A DNA stretch of 64,000 nucleotides. Origin: Arthrobacter sp. TPD3018. Its GTDB lineage: Bacteria > Pseudomonadota > Alphaproteobacteria > Sphingomonadales > Sphingomonadaceae. The DNA is taken from positions 1-64,000 of the forward strand of contig QDFQ01000004.1 of NCBI GenBank assembly GCA_003075315.1, given 5' to 3'. Both the position numbers and the translations under genes were made by a program. This document shows, piece by piece, positions 43,158 through 52,463 of this stretch. Numbering within the stretch: the first letter of the stretch is position 1; every line of letters begins with the position of its first letter. Below the pieces are notes generated by a model. The model worked only from the letters and a program-made list of their open reading frames with translations. It ran no database searches and had not been told where the DNA came from.

Positions 43158-44648
43158 TCAATCCAGACCGGCGCGGCGGATCAGGTCTTCGGTCGAGGGG
43201 TCGAACTCCTGCCCGCCCTGGTCGGCGGCCTTGGCCATTTCCTTGCCCAGCTCGACGCCGAACTGGTCGAAGCTGTTGATGCCGAGCAGCACGCCGTTCA
43301 CGAACACGCGATGTTCGTAAAAGGCGATCAGCGCGCCCAGCGTGCGCGGGTCGAGCACGTCGAGCAGGATCGTCGAGGACGGGCGGTCGCCACTGTACGA
43401 ACGCGCGGGATCGTCTACCTGCTTGCCCTTCATCAGGGCGGCGCCCTGCGCAAAGGCGTTAAGCAGCAGCTGCCGATGGTGATCCTCCGCCAGCGTATCG
43501 CCCGGCTCGATCACCGCGATGAATTCGACAGGGACGAGGTGCGTGCCCTGGTGGAGCAGCTGGAACACCGCATGCTGCGCATCGGTGCCGACGCCGCCCC
43601 AGGTGATCGCCGCGGTCGGCCGTCCGACCGGCTCGCCGTCGATGGTCACGCCCTTGCCGTTCGATTCCATCTCCAGCTGCTGGAGGTAGCTCGGCAGCAG
43701 CCGCAGGCGCTCGTCATAGGCGAAGGGCGCGCGCGTTTCGGCATGGCGGACCTGCGTGTAATAGAGGTCGGCAAAGGCGGCGAGCGCGGGCGCGTTCTCG
43801 TGCAGCGCGGTCAGGCGGAAGTGACGGTCCATTTCGGCCGCGCCTTCCAGCAATTCCTCGAACGCGCCCCAGCCCAGCGCCACCGCCGCCGGGAAGCCGA
43901 TCGACGACCACAGAGAATAGCGGCCGCCGACGCCCTCGCTGAACGGCAGGATGCGGGTTTCGTCGACCCCCCATTCCATCGCCTTGTCGGGTGCCGCAGT
44001 CAGCGCGATGACCTTGCCGTAGGGATCCTCGACGCCATGCTCCTTGAACCACTGCATCGCCGATTCGGCGTTGAGCATGGTTTCCTTGGTGGTGAAGGTC
44101 TTGGACGCGATGACGAGCAGCGTCGCCGACGGATCGAAATCCTTGATCGCCTCTTCCAGCGCCACGCCGTCGACGTTGGAAACGATCGCGACGTCATAGC
44201 GCTTGTCTTCGCGACCCAGCGCATCGACCAGCAGGTCCGGCCCCAGCGCCGAGCCGCCGATGCCGATGTGCAGCACGTGGCGGATGTCGCCCAATGCGCC
44301 AGCCTCGATCGCGTCGATCAGCGCGCGCATCCGCTCGTGGAAACGGCGGGCGCGGGCGACGCTTTCGGGATTGCCCTCGCCGCGTTCGGCGGTGTGCTCG
44401 ACCGGGCGATCTTCGGTGACGTTGACGTGTCGGCCGCCGAACATCGCGTCGCGCTTGCCGGCAAGGTCCTTCGCCTTGGCCAGCGCCTCGAACGCCGCGA
44501 CCGCTTCGCGCGTCAGATGCGTCTTCGACCAGTCGAAATGGATGCCGGAGACGTCCAGGCTGAACGTCTTCAGCCGGTCGCCATCCTCGGCGAACAGGTC
44601 CATCAGCTTGGGGGAGGGCAGGGCTTCGATCGCAGACCAGTCGCTCAT
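43158..44648 (-). CDS. pgi: glucose-6-phosphate isomerase
   Basis: Interconverts glucose- and fructose-6-phosphate; cytoplasmic, 496 residues. Signatures: LHIGIGGSALGPDLLVDAL, VIASKTFTTKETM, EGVGGRYSLWSSIGFPAA, and GGVGTDAQHAVFQLLHQG containing the catalytic His region. The C-terminal Lys is in YEHRVFVNGVLLGINSFDQFGVELGK. ATG 44648 has AAGGACG upstream; ATG 44663 is an alternative. It is divergent from lepB. Confidence 0.96.
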   Translation of the reverse strand: MSDWSAIEALPSPKLMDLFAEDGDRLKTFSLDVSGIHFDWSKTHLTREAVAAFEALAKAKDLAGKRDAMFGGRHVNVTEDRPVEHTAERGEGNPESVARARRFHERMRALIDAIEAGALGDIRHVLHIGIGGSALGPDLLVDALGREDKRYDVAIVSNVDGVALEEAIKDFDPSATLLVIASKTFTTKETMLNAESAMQWFKEHGVEDPYGKVIALTAAPDKAMEWGVDETRILPFSEGVGGRYSLWSSIGFPAAVALGWGAFEELLEGAAEMDRHFRLTALHENAPALAAFADLYYTQVRHAETRAPFAYDERLRLLPSYLQQLEMESNGKGVTIDGEPVGRPTAAITWGGVGTDAQHAVFQLLHQGTHLVPVEFIAVIEPGDTLAEDHHRQLLLNAFAQGAALMKGKQVDDPARSYSGDRPSSTILLDVLDPRTLGALIAFYEHRVFVNGVLLGINSFDQFGVELGKEMAKAADQGGQEFDPSTEDLIRRAGLD

Positions 44649-44779
44649 ATGTCCGTCCTTCATGGGGAGGGGAAAGTCGTGACCGTCCCGTATCGATCCT
44701 GCGCCGGGCGACAAGCCCGTTTCGGCCGACACCGGAACGACTGGTGAGGACGCACGGGGGCGGCTAAAGCTCCGCTCCT

Positions 44780-45646
44780 ATGGCCGATACTCCAGCTCCC
44801 CCCGTGGTTCCCGCAACCCCCAAGCCGGTAAAGCCCCGCTCCGAAACCAGCGAGACGATCCGCTTCCTTGTGAAGCTGGCGGTCGCCGTGTTCATTTTGC
44901 GCAGCTTCATCTTCGCGCCGTTCTCGATTCCCAGCGAATCGATGCTGCCGCGGTTGCTGATCGGCGACTATCTGTTCGTCACGAAATGGAATTACGGCTA
45001 TTCGCGCTGGTCGCTGCCGTACGGCTTCCCGCCGATCCCCGGCCGTCTGCTCGGCCGCAACCCCGCGCGCGGCGACGTCGTCGTGTTCCGCTCGCCCGAT
45101 CCCGCGCCGGGCGATACCGATCCCGAGCACGCCGACCATGACGTCATCAAGCGCGTCATCGGCCTGCCCGGCGACACGATCCAGATGCGCCGCGGCCAGG
45201 TGATCCTGAACGGCGTGCCGGTGCCCAAGCAGCGCGTCGCCGACTTCGTCCTGCCGCTGACCGCGAACTTCAACGAGCAGAAGTGCGGCGCGACCTTCGT
45301 CGATGTCGATGCGAAGGGGCAGCCGATCTGCCGCTACCCCCAGTTCCGCGAGACCTTGCCCAACGGCAAGAGCTATATGGTGCTCGACCAGGCGGACATC
45401 CCGCAGGCGGACGACACCGGCCTCTACACCGTGCCGGCAGGCGACGTGTTCCTGATGGGCGACAATCGCGACGACAGCGCCGACAGTCGTTTCCCCGCGC
45501 CGATCGGCATGGGCTACATCCCGATGGAGCGGATCGAGGGCAAGGCGGTCGTCACCTTCTTCTCGACCAACGGCAATTACCGCTGGTTCAATCCCGTCAG
45601 CTGGTTCACCGCGGCGCGCTGGAACCGGATCGGAGAAGGCTTCTGA
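44780..45646 (+). CDS. lepB: signal peptidase I
   Basis: Inner-membrane serine protease that removes Sec/Tat signal peptides; 288 residues. It has an N-terminal Pro-rich segment, one membrane helix (LVKLAVAVFILRSFIFA), catalytic S54 in IPSESMLPRL and catalytic K124 in HDVIKRVIGLPGD. The late signature is FLMGDNRDDSADSRF. A single transmembrane segment is visible. It overlaps rnc, and with era forms the conserved lepB-rnc-era unit. Confidence 0.96.
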   Translation: MADTPAPPVVPATPKPVKPRSETSETIRFLVKLAVAVFILRSFIFAPFSIPSESMLPRLLIGDYLFVTKWNYGYSRWSLPYGFPPIPGRLLGRNPARGDVVVFRSPDPAPGDTDPEHADHDVIKRVIGLPGDTIQMRRGQVILNGVPVPKQRVADFVLPLTANFNEQKCGATFVDVDAKGQPICRYPQFRETLPNGKSYMVLDQADIPQADDTGLYTVPAGDVFLMGDNRDDSADSRFPAPIGMGYIPMERIEGKAVVTFFSTNGNYRWFNPVSWFTAARWNRIGEGF

Positions 45647-46311
45647 CCCCCGATCTCGCCAGCTGGATCGCGCAGACCTTCGGCCGGGCACCCGCTGACC
45701 CCGCTCCGTTCGCGCGCGCGCTGACGCATGGCAGCCAGGCGGCCGAAAATTACGAGCGGCTCGAATTCCTCGGCGACCGCGTGCTCGGCCTCATCATGGC
45801 GGAATGGCTGTGGGAGCTGTTCCCCAAGGAGACCGAAGGCAGCCTGTCGAAGCGCCTCAACGCGCTGGTGACGGGCGCGGTCTGCGCCGATGTCGCCCGC
45901 GCGATCGGCGTCCGCGCGCATCTGAAGCTCGGCAAGCAGGCCCGCGATGACGGGGCGTATGAGAGCGACAATATCCTGGGCGACGTGATGGAGGCGCTTA
46001 TCGGCGCCTGGTATCGCGAAGCCGGCCTGGATGCGGCGCGCACCTTCGTCCGCACCGCCTGGGGTGATCGCGTCCGCCGCAGCGACAAGGCGCCGCAGCA
46101 TCCCAAATCGGCGCTGCAGGAATGGGCCGCCGCCCACGGCCGCCGCGCGCCCGAATATGTCGTCGTCGACCGATCTGGTCCGCACCACGCGCCACGGTTC
46201 ACGGTGCAGGCGAAGATCGGGACGTTCGCGGAAGCCACCGCGACGGGCGCGAACAAGCAGATCGCCGAAACCGCGGCGGCGAAGGCGCTGCTGGCGAAGG
46301 TGGCCGGCTGA
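45643..46311 (+). CDS. rnc: ribonuclease III, probable CTG start
   Basis: The double-strand-specific endonuclease for rRNA processing. The signature ERLEFLGDRVLGLIM is present, with a second acidic site ESDNILGDVMEALIGAWY, then a dsRNA-binding domain (HPKSALQEWAAAHGRRAPEY...ETAAAKALLAKVAG). The N-terminal helix LTPDLASWIAQTFGRAPAD must be included. No ATG, GTG or TTG precedes it within the needed stretch. CTG 45643 has GGAGAAGG just upstream and overlaps the lepB stop (CTGA), so 222 residues from CTG is the best call. The next Met lies inside the catalytic domain. Confidence 0.9.
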   Translation: MTPDLASWIAQTFGRAPADPAPFARALTHGSQAAENYERLEFLGDRVLGLIMAEWLWELFPKETEGSLSKRLNALVTGAVCADVARAIGVRAHLKLGKQARDDGAYESDNILGDVMEALIGAWYREAGLDAARTFVRTAWGDRVRRSDKAPQHPKSALQEWAAAHGRRAPEYVVVDRSGPHHAPRFTVQAKIGTFAEATATGANKQIAETAAAKALLAKVAG

Positions 46312-46384
46312 CGTTTCCCCGCGTCCGGGTGGCGCGGGATTCCCACGACTTGCCCATATGACGGATGCGCCGCAAAGAAGCCCC

Positions 46385-47284
46385 ATGACCCAGACCCAAC
46401 ATTGCGGCCTCGTCGCCGTCGTCGGCGCGCCCAACGCGGGCAAGTCCACGCTCGTCAACGCCCTCGTCGGCCAGAAGGTCGCCATCGTCAGTCCCAAGGC
46501 TCAGACGACGCGCACCAAGCTGCTCGGCGTCGCGATCCATGACGCGGCGCAGATCCTGCTGGTCGACACGCCCGGCATCTTCGAACCGCAACGCCGCCTC
46601 GACCGCGCGATGGTGTCGGCCGCATGGAGCGGCACCGAGGGCGCGGACATGATCGCGCTGGTGGTGGACGGCAAGGGCGGCATCGGCCCCAAGGTGGAGC
46701 GGATCGCCGAGGCGCTGAAGGACCGGCCCGAACCGAAGATCCTGATCCTCAACAAGGTCGACGTCGCGGACAAGCCCAAGCTGCTGCTCCACGCCGAAAA
46801 GCTCAACGCGCTGATGCACTTCGCCGATACGTGGTTCGTGTCGGCGCAGACCGGTGACGGCCTCGACGAGCTGAAGTCCGCGCTCGCCGCCGCGATGCCG
46901 GAGGGGCCGTGGCATTATCCGGAGGATCAGGTCTCCGACGCCACCGAACGCGCGCTCGCCAGCGAGGTGACGCGCGAACAGCTCTATCTGCAGCTCCACG
47001 CCGAACTGCCCTACGCCAGCACGGTCGAGACCGAGAAATACAGCGAGCGCGAGGACGGATCGGTCGAAATCCACCAGCAGATCCTCGTCGAACGCCCGAC
47101 GCAGCGCGCGATCGTGCTGGGCAAGGGCGGCGTGCGCATCCGCGACATCGGCGCCCGCGCGCGCACCGAACTTGCCGGCATCCTCGGCGTGCCGGTCCAC
47201 CTCTATCTGCACGTCAAGGTCAAGCCCGGCTGGGACGAAGACCGCGAGATCTACCGGGACATCGGTCTCGACTGGGTCGAGTAA
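46385..47284 (+). CDS. era: GTPase Era
   Basis: A 30S assembly GTPase that binds the 3' end of 16S rRNA; 299 residues. G1 VVGAPNAGKSTLVNAL, G2 SPKAQTTRTK, G3 DTPGIF, G4 LNKVD, then a C-terminal KH domain (RAIVLGKGGVRIRDIGARAR). ATG 46385 has AAGAAG upstream. ATG 46358 is also in frame but has no ribosome site. It follows rnc by 73 bases. Confidence 0.96.
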   Translation: MTQTQHCGLVAVVGAPNAGKSTLVNALVGQKVAIVSPKAQTTRTKLLGVAIHDAAQILLVDTPGIFEPQRRLDRAMVSAAWSGTEGADMIALVVDGKGGIGPKVERIAEALKDRPEPKILILNKVDVADKPKLLLHAEKLNALMHFADTWFVSAQTGDGLDELKSALAAAMPEGPWHYPEDQVSDATERALASEVTREQLYLQLHAELPYASTVETEKYSEREDGSVEIHQQILVERPTQRAIVLGKGGVRIRDIGARARTELAGILGVPVHLYLHVKVKPGWDEDREIYRDIGLDWVE

Positions 47285-47340
47285 AGGCCTCCCTTCGCGC
47301 TGCCGGGGACGCGCCCGCAACTTGAGCGGGCGGCGTCCTA

Positions 47341-47394
47341 TCCTCCCCCTCCGTCACCACTGCGCGGTGCCACCTCCCCCTGGCGGGGGAGGAA
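47341..47394. repeat. CTCCCC-type element, family E, copy E4 (short)
   Basis: CCTCCCCCTCCGTCACCACT, continuing GCGCGGTGCCACCTCCCCC, then TGGCGGGGGAGGA. It shares the CTCCGTCACCGCTTCGCGGTGCCACCTCCCC-type block with 35490-35624 but lacks the left half. It lies between convergent era and sirtuin genes. Confidence 0.75.
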
Positions 47395-47413
47395 TGAGGA
47401 GGACTTGGGGGAG

Positions 47414-48136
47414 CTATCGCTCAGCCGGGCTGCCAGCCTCCGCCAGCAGCGCATCCACCCATGCCGGCACCAACTCCCCCGCCGGCCCCAGCCGCGTCTC
47501 GGCAAAGAAGCCGCTGCCCGCTGATCGCTCCAGGTTCAGCTCCAGCGTGTCGGCGCCATAGGCCTCCGCCATCTGCACGAAGCCGGCGGCGGGATAGACC
47601 GCGCCCGATGTGCCGATCGACACGAACAGGTCGCACGCCGCCAGCGCCGCCTCGATCCGATCCATGTGATAGGGCATCTCGCCGAAGAAGACGATGTCGG
47701 GCCGCAGCGCCGGCTCGCCGCAATTGGGGCATTCGGTGTCGGGCGGCAGCGTGCCGTCCCAATCCTCGCGGATGCCGCAGACCGCACACAGCGCCGATCG
47801 GAGCTCGCCATGCATGTGCAGCAACCGCGTCGCACCGGCACGCTCGTGCAGATCGTCGACATTCTGCGTCACGAGCAGCAACTCGCCCGTCCACGCGCGA
47901 TCCAACCGCGCCAACGCCACATGCGCGGCATTAGGCGCGACCTCCGCCAGCGCCGCCCGCCGCAGGTCGTAGAAGCGATGCACCAGCGCCGGATCCGCCG
48001 CCAGCGCCTCTGGCGTGCAGACGTCTTCGACCCGGTGTCCTTCCCATAATCCACCAGGCCCGCGGAAGGTGGCGATGCCGGATTCAGCGGAAATGCCGGC
48101 GCCGGTCAGGACGACGATGTTGCGGATGGCGGTCAT
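47414..48136 (-). CDS. cobB: NAD-dependent protein deacylase (sirtuin)
   Basis: A 240-residue class III sirtuin. NAD motif VLTGAGISAESGIATFRG (about 8-25). TQNVDDLHERAG and the catalytic His in LLHMHGEL. The zinc-binding Cys pairs are in CAVCG and CPNC. PDIVFFGEMPYHMDRIEAA follows. The fixed Y and R for de-succinylation (FRxxxY near the acyl pocket) cannot be judged exactly by eye. Monocistronic. Confidence 0.94.
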   Translation of the reverse strand: MTAIRNIVVLTGAGISAESGIATFRGPGGLWEGHRVEDVCTPEALAADPALVHRFYDLRRAALAEVAPNAAHVALARLDRAWTGELLLVTQNVDDLHERAGATRLLHMHGELRSALCAVCGIREDWDGTLPPDTECPNCGEPALRPDIVFFGEMPYHMDRIEAALAACDLFVSIGTSGAVYPAAGFVQMAEAYGADTLELNLERSAGSGFFAETRLGPAGELVPAWVDALLAEAGSPAER

Positions 48137-48209
48137 GGCCCACAGGATAGGGCCGGAACCGGGTGGCGGAAAGGTGGTGGCCCGCTATCGGCTCATCCCC
48201 GTCCCGCGG

Positions 48210-48374
48210 TCAGAATTCCGACCAGTCGTCGTGGGCCATCGCCAGCGCGGTATTGCCGACCGCGCATGACGGCGCGGTGCGGGCGATACGCTGTCCCGCC
48301 GGGGCGGGGCGGTGGTGCAGCTCTGTGCACTTGGAAAGGCTGGGCAATACTTCCGTCGCAAACCGATTGATCAC
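48210..48374 (-). other. 54-codon open frame with a chemoreceptor-like C-terminal tail
   Basis: From GTG 48374, which overlaps the stop of the small membrane ORF (GTGA), to TGA 48210. The end reads VGNTALAMAHDDWSEF, resembling the CheR/CheB-binding tail (W-x-x-F after acidic residues) of methyl-accepting chemotaxis proteins. No signalling domain precedes it in any frame. It may be the decayed 3' end of a chemoreceptor gene; the nearby intact chemoreceptor lies on the other strand and lacks such a tail. Chance similarity is possible. Confidence 0.3.
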
Positions 48375-48562
48375 TGCCCGGCGATGGGCAGATCAACCTT
48401 GACGACATTGGTCGGAATGGGGGTGAGGAGCAGCAGCGCTGCACTGAACAGGCCCGTCAGGCCCCAACCATAGCGGCGGGCGCGCAGATCGTTGATCGCC
48501 CTCGCAAGGCAGTAGAGCGCAGGGATGAGTATCGCGATCGTCGTCTGGACGGTGGTCCACAT
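48371..48562 (-). CDS. possible small membrane protein
   Basis: A 63-residue frame, MWTTVQTTIAILIPALYCLA... with a second hydrophobic helix (GLTGLFSAALLLLTPI) and a short basic loop (NDLRARRYG) between, so it would be a two-helix inner-membrane protein. The start lacks a clear ribosome site. The 566-base stretch 48137-48703 has no better gene. Confidence 0.45.
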   Translation of the reverse strand: MWTTVQTTIAILIPALYCLARAINDLRARRYGWGLTGLFSAALLLLTPIPTNVVKVDLPIAGQ

Positions 48563-48703
48563 AGGGGCAGGCTAGCTTGGACTGCATCGACGGGCAACGG
48601 CTGCCGCCATGGGCGAAGTCGTCGTGTCACCGCGTCACCGAAGATGCGATAGTGCCGATCCGGATCAACCCCATATTAAGAAACGGTCGATATCGGTTTA
48701 ACC

Positions 48704-50053
48704 ATGCTCTTCAAACGCTCTTCCGATACGCTCGAAGCGCGCACTGCGCTCGCCGTCTTCCGTCATTCGCCCGACGCAATGATGCTGTTGCGCGATAACC
48801 AGTTCGTCGCCTGCAACGCGGCTGCCGAGCAGGTGTATGGCGCGCCGCGCGCCGCGATCCTCGGGCAGAATCCCGTGGTCTTCTCGGCGCCGGAACAGGG
48901 CGACGGGCGTCCGACGATCGAACATGTCAACGAACGCGTGTCACAGGCCATCCGGGACGGCCATGCCCGTTTCGAATGGCTCAACATGCGTAACGGCCAG
49001 GTCGTGCGCATGCTGGTCACGCTGATCCCGGTGGCGATCGACGGCGGGGCGGAGGTTCTGGTGCTGGTACAGGACATGACCGCGACGTCGCAGGTCGTCG
49101 ACGCGATCGGCGAGGGCCTCGAACGCCTGGCAGGGGGGGACCTCACGGTGCGGATCGAGGCCGCGTTCAATCCGGAGTTCGAACCGCTGCGCGCCAGCTT
49201 CAACGGCGCCGCCGCGACGATGCAGGATTCGCTTCAGACGGTGGTGGCGGTCGGCAACGGCCTCGCGTCGGGTTGCGGAGACATTCGCACCGCGGCGGAC
49301 GATCTGTCGCTGCGCACCGAGCGTCAGGCGGCAAGCCTGGAAGAAACCGCCGCGGCGATGGATGAGATCACCAGCAATGTCCGCGTCACCGCCGACACCG
49401 CCGGCCGGGCCGAGACGATCGTCGCCGGCGCACACCGCGCGGCGGAGGAATCGAGCGTCGTCGTCGAACGCGCCATGCAGGCGATGGCGGGAATCGAACG
49501 CGCCTCGAACGAGATTTCCGAAATCATCAGCGTCATCGACGGCATCGCCTTTCAGACGAACCTGCTCGCGCTCAATGCCGGTGTCGAGGCGGCGCGTGCG
49601 GGCGATGCGGGCAAGGGCTTTGCCGTCGTCGCCTCAGAAGTGCGTGCGCTGGCGCAGCGATCGGCGGATGCGGCGCGCGACGTGAAGGCGCGGATCACCG
49701 CCTCGACGCTGCAGGTCGACAATGGCGTCGGCCTCGTCTCCGAAACCGGTGCTGCGCTCCAGCGGATCATCACGCAGATGGCCGAAATCAGCAGCTCGGT
49801 CGCCAACATCGCGTCCGCCGCGCGCCAGCAGGCCAGCGGGCTCAGCCAGATCAACACCGCGGTCGGCGAGATGGATGCGATGACGCAGCAGAATGCCGCG
49901 ATGGTCGAGGAAACCACCGCTGCCGCCCGCAATCTTGCCGCCGACGCGGAGCGCCTGGCCGATGCAGTCTGCCGCTTCCGCGTCGGTGAGGCGCGGCACG
50001 AACCGGCGATGACCGGCAAGGTCGTGGCCCTCGCCGGCCGTGCCCGCCGCTGA
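48704..50053 (+). CDS. soluble methyl-accepting chemotaxis protein with PAS sensor
   Basis: A 449-residue chemoreceptor without membrane segments. The PAS domain (about 15-125) reads HSPDAMMLLRDNQFVACNAAAEQVYGAP. A HAMP-like helix pair (about 128-190) follows, then a long coiled-coil signalling domain (200-430) with the hairpin tip DGIAFQTNLLALNAGVEAARAG, which contacts CheA/CheW. The C-terminus GKVVALAGRARR lacks the W-x-x-F tail that tethers CheR/CheB. No che genes are near. TTAACC directly precedes the start codon (48698-48703), a CtrA half-site pattern. Confidence 0.92.
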   Translation: MLFKRSSDTLEARTALAVFRHSPDAMMLLRDNQFVACNAAAEQVYGAPRAAILGQNPVVFSAPEQGDGRPTIEHVNERVSQAIRDGHARFEWLNMRNGQVVRMLVTLIPVAIDGGAEVLVLVQDMTATSQVVDAIGEGLERLAGGDLTVRIEAAFNPEFEPLRASFNGAAATMQDSLQTVVAVGNGLASGCGDIRTAADDLSLRTERQAASLEETAAAMDEITSNVRVTADTAGRAETIVAGAHRAAEESSVVVERAMQAMAGIERASNEISEIISVIDGIAFQTNLLALNAGVEAARAGDAGKGFAVVASEVRALAQRSADAARDVKARITASTLQVDNGVGLVSETGAALQRIITQMAEISSSVANIASAARQQASGLSQINTAVGEMDAMTQQNAAMVEETTAAARNLAADAERLADAVCRFRVGEARHEPAMTGKVVALAGRARR

Positions 50054-50252
50054 CGCTGCGAGCGCGCTGACGTGGGCGCTTGCGGGTGGCGTCGAACGCT
50101 GGCGAATAACCAGTCGGGACAGGACCTTACTGCTACCACCTGTCCTGCGCGCCGGACTTGTGCCAGACGGGCGGCATGACCTGTGTCCCGCGCCGCCGTC
50201 GCTCTGCGAACCTTGCATGTTCGTGCGCCCCTCGTGACCTGTCGAGGGCGCT

Positions 50253-50981
50253 ATGACCGCGATCGGCATCTACGGCAGCAGCGGCCGGATGGGCCGCGCG
50301 ATCGCCGAGCAGATCGAGGCTGCGGGCGCGCGGCTGGCCGGCGGCGTCGATGCCGGCGGCGATCCGCTCGCACTCGCGAACATAGCCGACGTTCTGGTCG
50401 ATTTCTCCACCGCCGCCGCCTTGGAGGCGCATGTCGCCGCCGCCCGGGCGACGCGCACGCCGATCGTCATCGGAACCACCGGCCTCAGCATCGACCAGCA
50501 CGCCATGATCGATGCCGCGGCGACTGACATTGCGGTGCTCCAGACGGGCAATACATCGCTTGGCGTCACGCTGCTCGCGCAACTGGTGCGCGAGGCAGCG
50601 GCGCGCCTCGGCACCGACTGGGATATCGAAATCGTCGAAGCGCATCACCGCCACAAGGTCGATGCCCCGTCCGGCACCGCGATCCTGCTTGGGGAGGCCG
50701 CGGCGAGCGGGCGGGGGACGACGCTGTCCGAATTGCGCGTCGACGGTCGCGCAGGGCTGACGGGTGCGCGGACCGAGGGCACGATCGGGCTCGCCAGCAT
50801 CCGCGGCGGTTCGATCGTCGGCGATCACAATGTCATCTTCGCCAGCGAGGGCGAGCGGATCGAACTCGCCCATCTGGCACAGGATCGCGGCATCTTCGCC
50901 AAGGGCGCGGTGCGTGCCGCGCTGTGGCTCGCCGGCCAGCCCGCCGGCCGCTATCGCATGGGCGACGTGCTCGGCCTGTGA
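50253..50981 (+). CDS. dapB: 4-hydroxy-tetrahydrodipicolinate reductase
   Basis: An NAD(P)H enzyme of lysine/diaminopimelate synthesis; 242 residues. Nucleotide motif GIYGSSGRMGRAIAE, then DFSTAAALEAHV and IGTTGLS. The active-site segment is EAHHRHKVDAPSGTA with its paired His and Lys. It is shorter than the E. coli enzyme (273), as in other alphaproteobacteria. nth follows after 13 bases. The 199 bases upstream contain only a GGACAGG/CCTGTCC inverted repeat (50117-50145). Confidence 0.95.
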   Translation: MTAIGIYGSSGRMGRAIAEQIEAAGARLAGGVDAGGDPLALANIADVLVDFSTAAALEAHVAAARATRTPIVIGTTGLSIDQHAMIDAAATDIAVLQTGNTSLGVTLLAQLVREAAARLGTDWDIEIVEAHHRHKVDAPSGTAILLGEAAASGRGTTLSELRVDGRAGLTGARTEGTIGLASIRGGSIVGDHNVIFASEGERIELAHLAQDRGIFAKGAVRAALWLAGQPAGRYRMGDVLGL

Positions 50982-50994
50982 TCGCGAGGGGCCT

Positions 50995-51651
50995 GTGAAA
51001 AAGGCAGACGTCTTCGAGTTTTACCGCCGTCTGGCGGAAGCGAACCCGCATCCCGAAACCGAACTGGAATCGGGTAACGTCTTCCAACTGCTCGTCGCGG
51101 TGGTGCTGTCCGCTCAGGCGACCGATGCCGGCGTCAACAAGGCGACGCGCGCGCTTTTCGCCGAGGTGAAGACGCCCGAACAGATGGTGGCGCTGGGCGA
51201 GGACGGCCTGAAGCAGCACATCAAGACGATCGGATTGTTCAATACCAAGGCGAAGAACGTCATCGCGCTGTCGGAAGCCTTGATCGCGCAGCACGACAGC
51301 GAGGTGCCGAACGACCGCGCGGCGCTGGAAGCGCTGCCCGGCGTTGGCCGCAAGACCGCGAACGTCGTCCTCAACGTCGCCTTCGACGCCGAAACCTTCG
51401 CGGTGGACACGCACATCTTCCGTGTCGGCAACCGCACCGGCCTCGCCCGCGGCAAGACCCCACTGGCGGTCGAGCTGAAGCTGGACAAGGCGACGCCGCA
51501 GCCATTTCGGCTGCACGCGCATCACTGGCTGATCCTGCACGGCCGGTATATCTGCAAGGCGCGCACACCCGAATGCTGGCGTTGCCCCGTTGCCGACCTG
51601 TGCGCCTACAAGCCCAAGACCCCGCCGCCCAAGCGTGCCAAGGCCCCATAA
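50995..51651 (+). CDS. nth: endonuclease III
   Basis: A DNA glycosylase/AP lyase for oxidised pyrimidines; 218 residues. HhH motif [13 protein letters not shown] with the catalytic Lys, catalytic Asp in [13 protein letters not shown], and the 4Fe-4S ligands C-x6-C-x2-C-x5-C in [20 protein letters not shown] 50995 has GAGGGG upstream. The tail is short and basic ([11 protein letters not shown]). It is co-directional with dapB. Confidence 0.95.
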   Translation: MKKADVFEFYRRLAEANPHPETELESGNVFQLLVAVVLSAQATDAGVNKATRALFAEVKTPEQMVALGEDGLKQHIKTIGLFNTKAKNVIALSEALIAQHDSEVPNDRAALEALPGVGRKTANVVLNVAFDAETFAVDTHIFRVGNRTGLARGKTPLAVELKLDKATPQPFRLHAHHWLILHGRYICKARTPECWRCPVADLCAYKPKTPPPKRAKAP

Positions 51652-51695
51652 ACCACTGGCGCAACCCCGACGCCTTTGCTAGGCGAGCCACCCAG

Positions 51696-51772
<77 letters not shown>

Positions 51773-51872
51773 AATTTGGCAACTGCCTTCTTAAATTGCT
51801 TTGATCGTCCAACCATGACGGGCCGGGCTCGTCTGGCGGCTGAGCGTCGCGCCTGTTTCAGACGTGCTGCTG

Positions 51873-52463
51873 CTACATTCCGTCGTTGCTACGAATAGGG
51901 TCGATCACGAGGATCAGGCGCTGTCCGCCCGTGGCGACGATAGGTGGCGATCGGTGGAGGACGGTCGGGGGATCGAGCAGCATCCGGCCTTTGAAGACCC
52001 CCACCGCGCCGGTCGGCACCTCGCAGATCGCATCCGCGGCCGCGGCGCGGCACCATTGCGTTCCCGGCCCGACATAAGTGCACAGCAGCCGCAGCGTGAC
52101 ATAGTCGGCATGGAAGCGCCGGCAGGCATCGGTCTCGATTACTTCGAGCCGCAGCCGCAGGCGATCGTCACCGGTCAGCGCCGCCTGTCGCCGGAGCAGG
52201 AGGCCGATGTCCGCAGCAAGCGGGGTGGCGATATCGTCGGGATAGCCGGCGTCGCGCAGCGTGTCATCGAGCCGAGCGTCCGCATCGACGTCCAGCGTGA
52301 CGTCATCGACCGTGTCGAGGTTCAGCGAAGCCAGTCCGGCCTTCACTGCATCGGGGAGCGGACGCCACCAGATCGCCAGCGCTGTTTTGGGGCGGGCAAT
52401 CGCGTCGAGCGAGGTGCGATCGTAACCGAAGGCGACGACGTCTTCGAGTATAGCGGGCGTCAT
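51873..52463 (-). CDS. DUF1826 protein
   Basis: A 196-residue cytoplasmic protein with [42 protein letters not shown] and [12 protein letters not shown]1826 genes are repeatedly found beside COG0523 GTPases in Zur-controlled loci; the molecular function is unknown. ATG 52463 follows GGAGGCC and overlaps the upstream GTPase stop (ATGA), so it is part of that operon. The His, Cys and Asp residues of the central motif could bind metal (inference). Confidence 0.82.
   Translation of the reverse strand: MTPAILEDVVAFGYDRTSLDAIARPKTALAIWWRPLPDAVKAGLASLNLDTVDDVTLDVDADARLDDTLRDAGYPDDIATPLAADIGLLLRRQAALTGDDRLRLRLEVIETDACRRFHADYVTLRLLCTYVGPGTQWCRAAAADAICEVPTGAVGVFKGRMLLDPPTVLHRSPPIVATGGQRLILVIDPIRSNDGM

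Noticed and set aside
48193..48444. 83-codon minus-strand frame
   Set aside because: No ribosome site, odd composition and overlap with better candidates.
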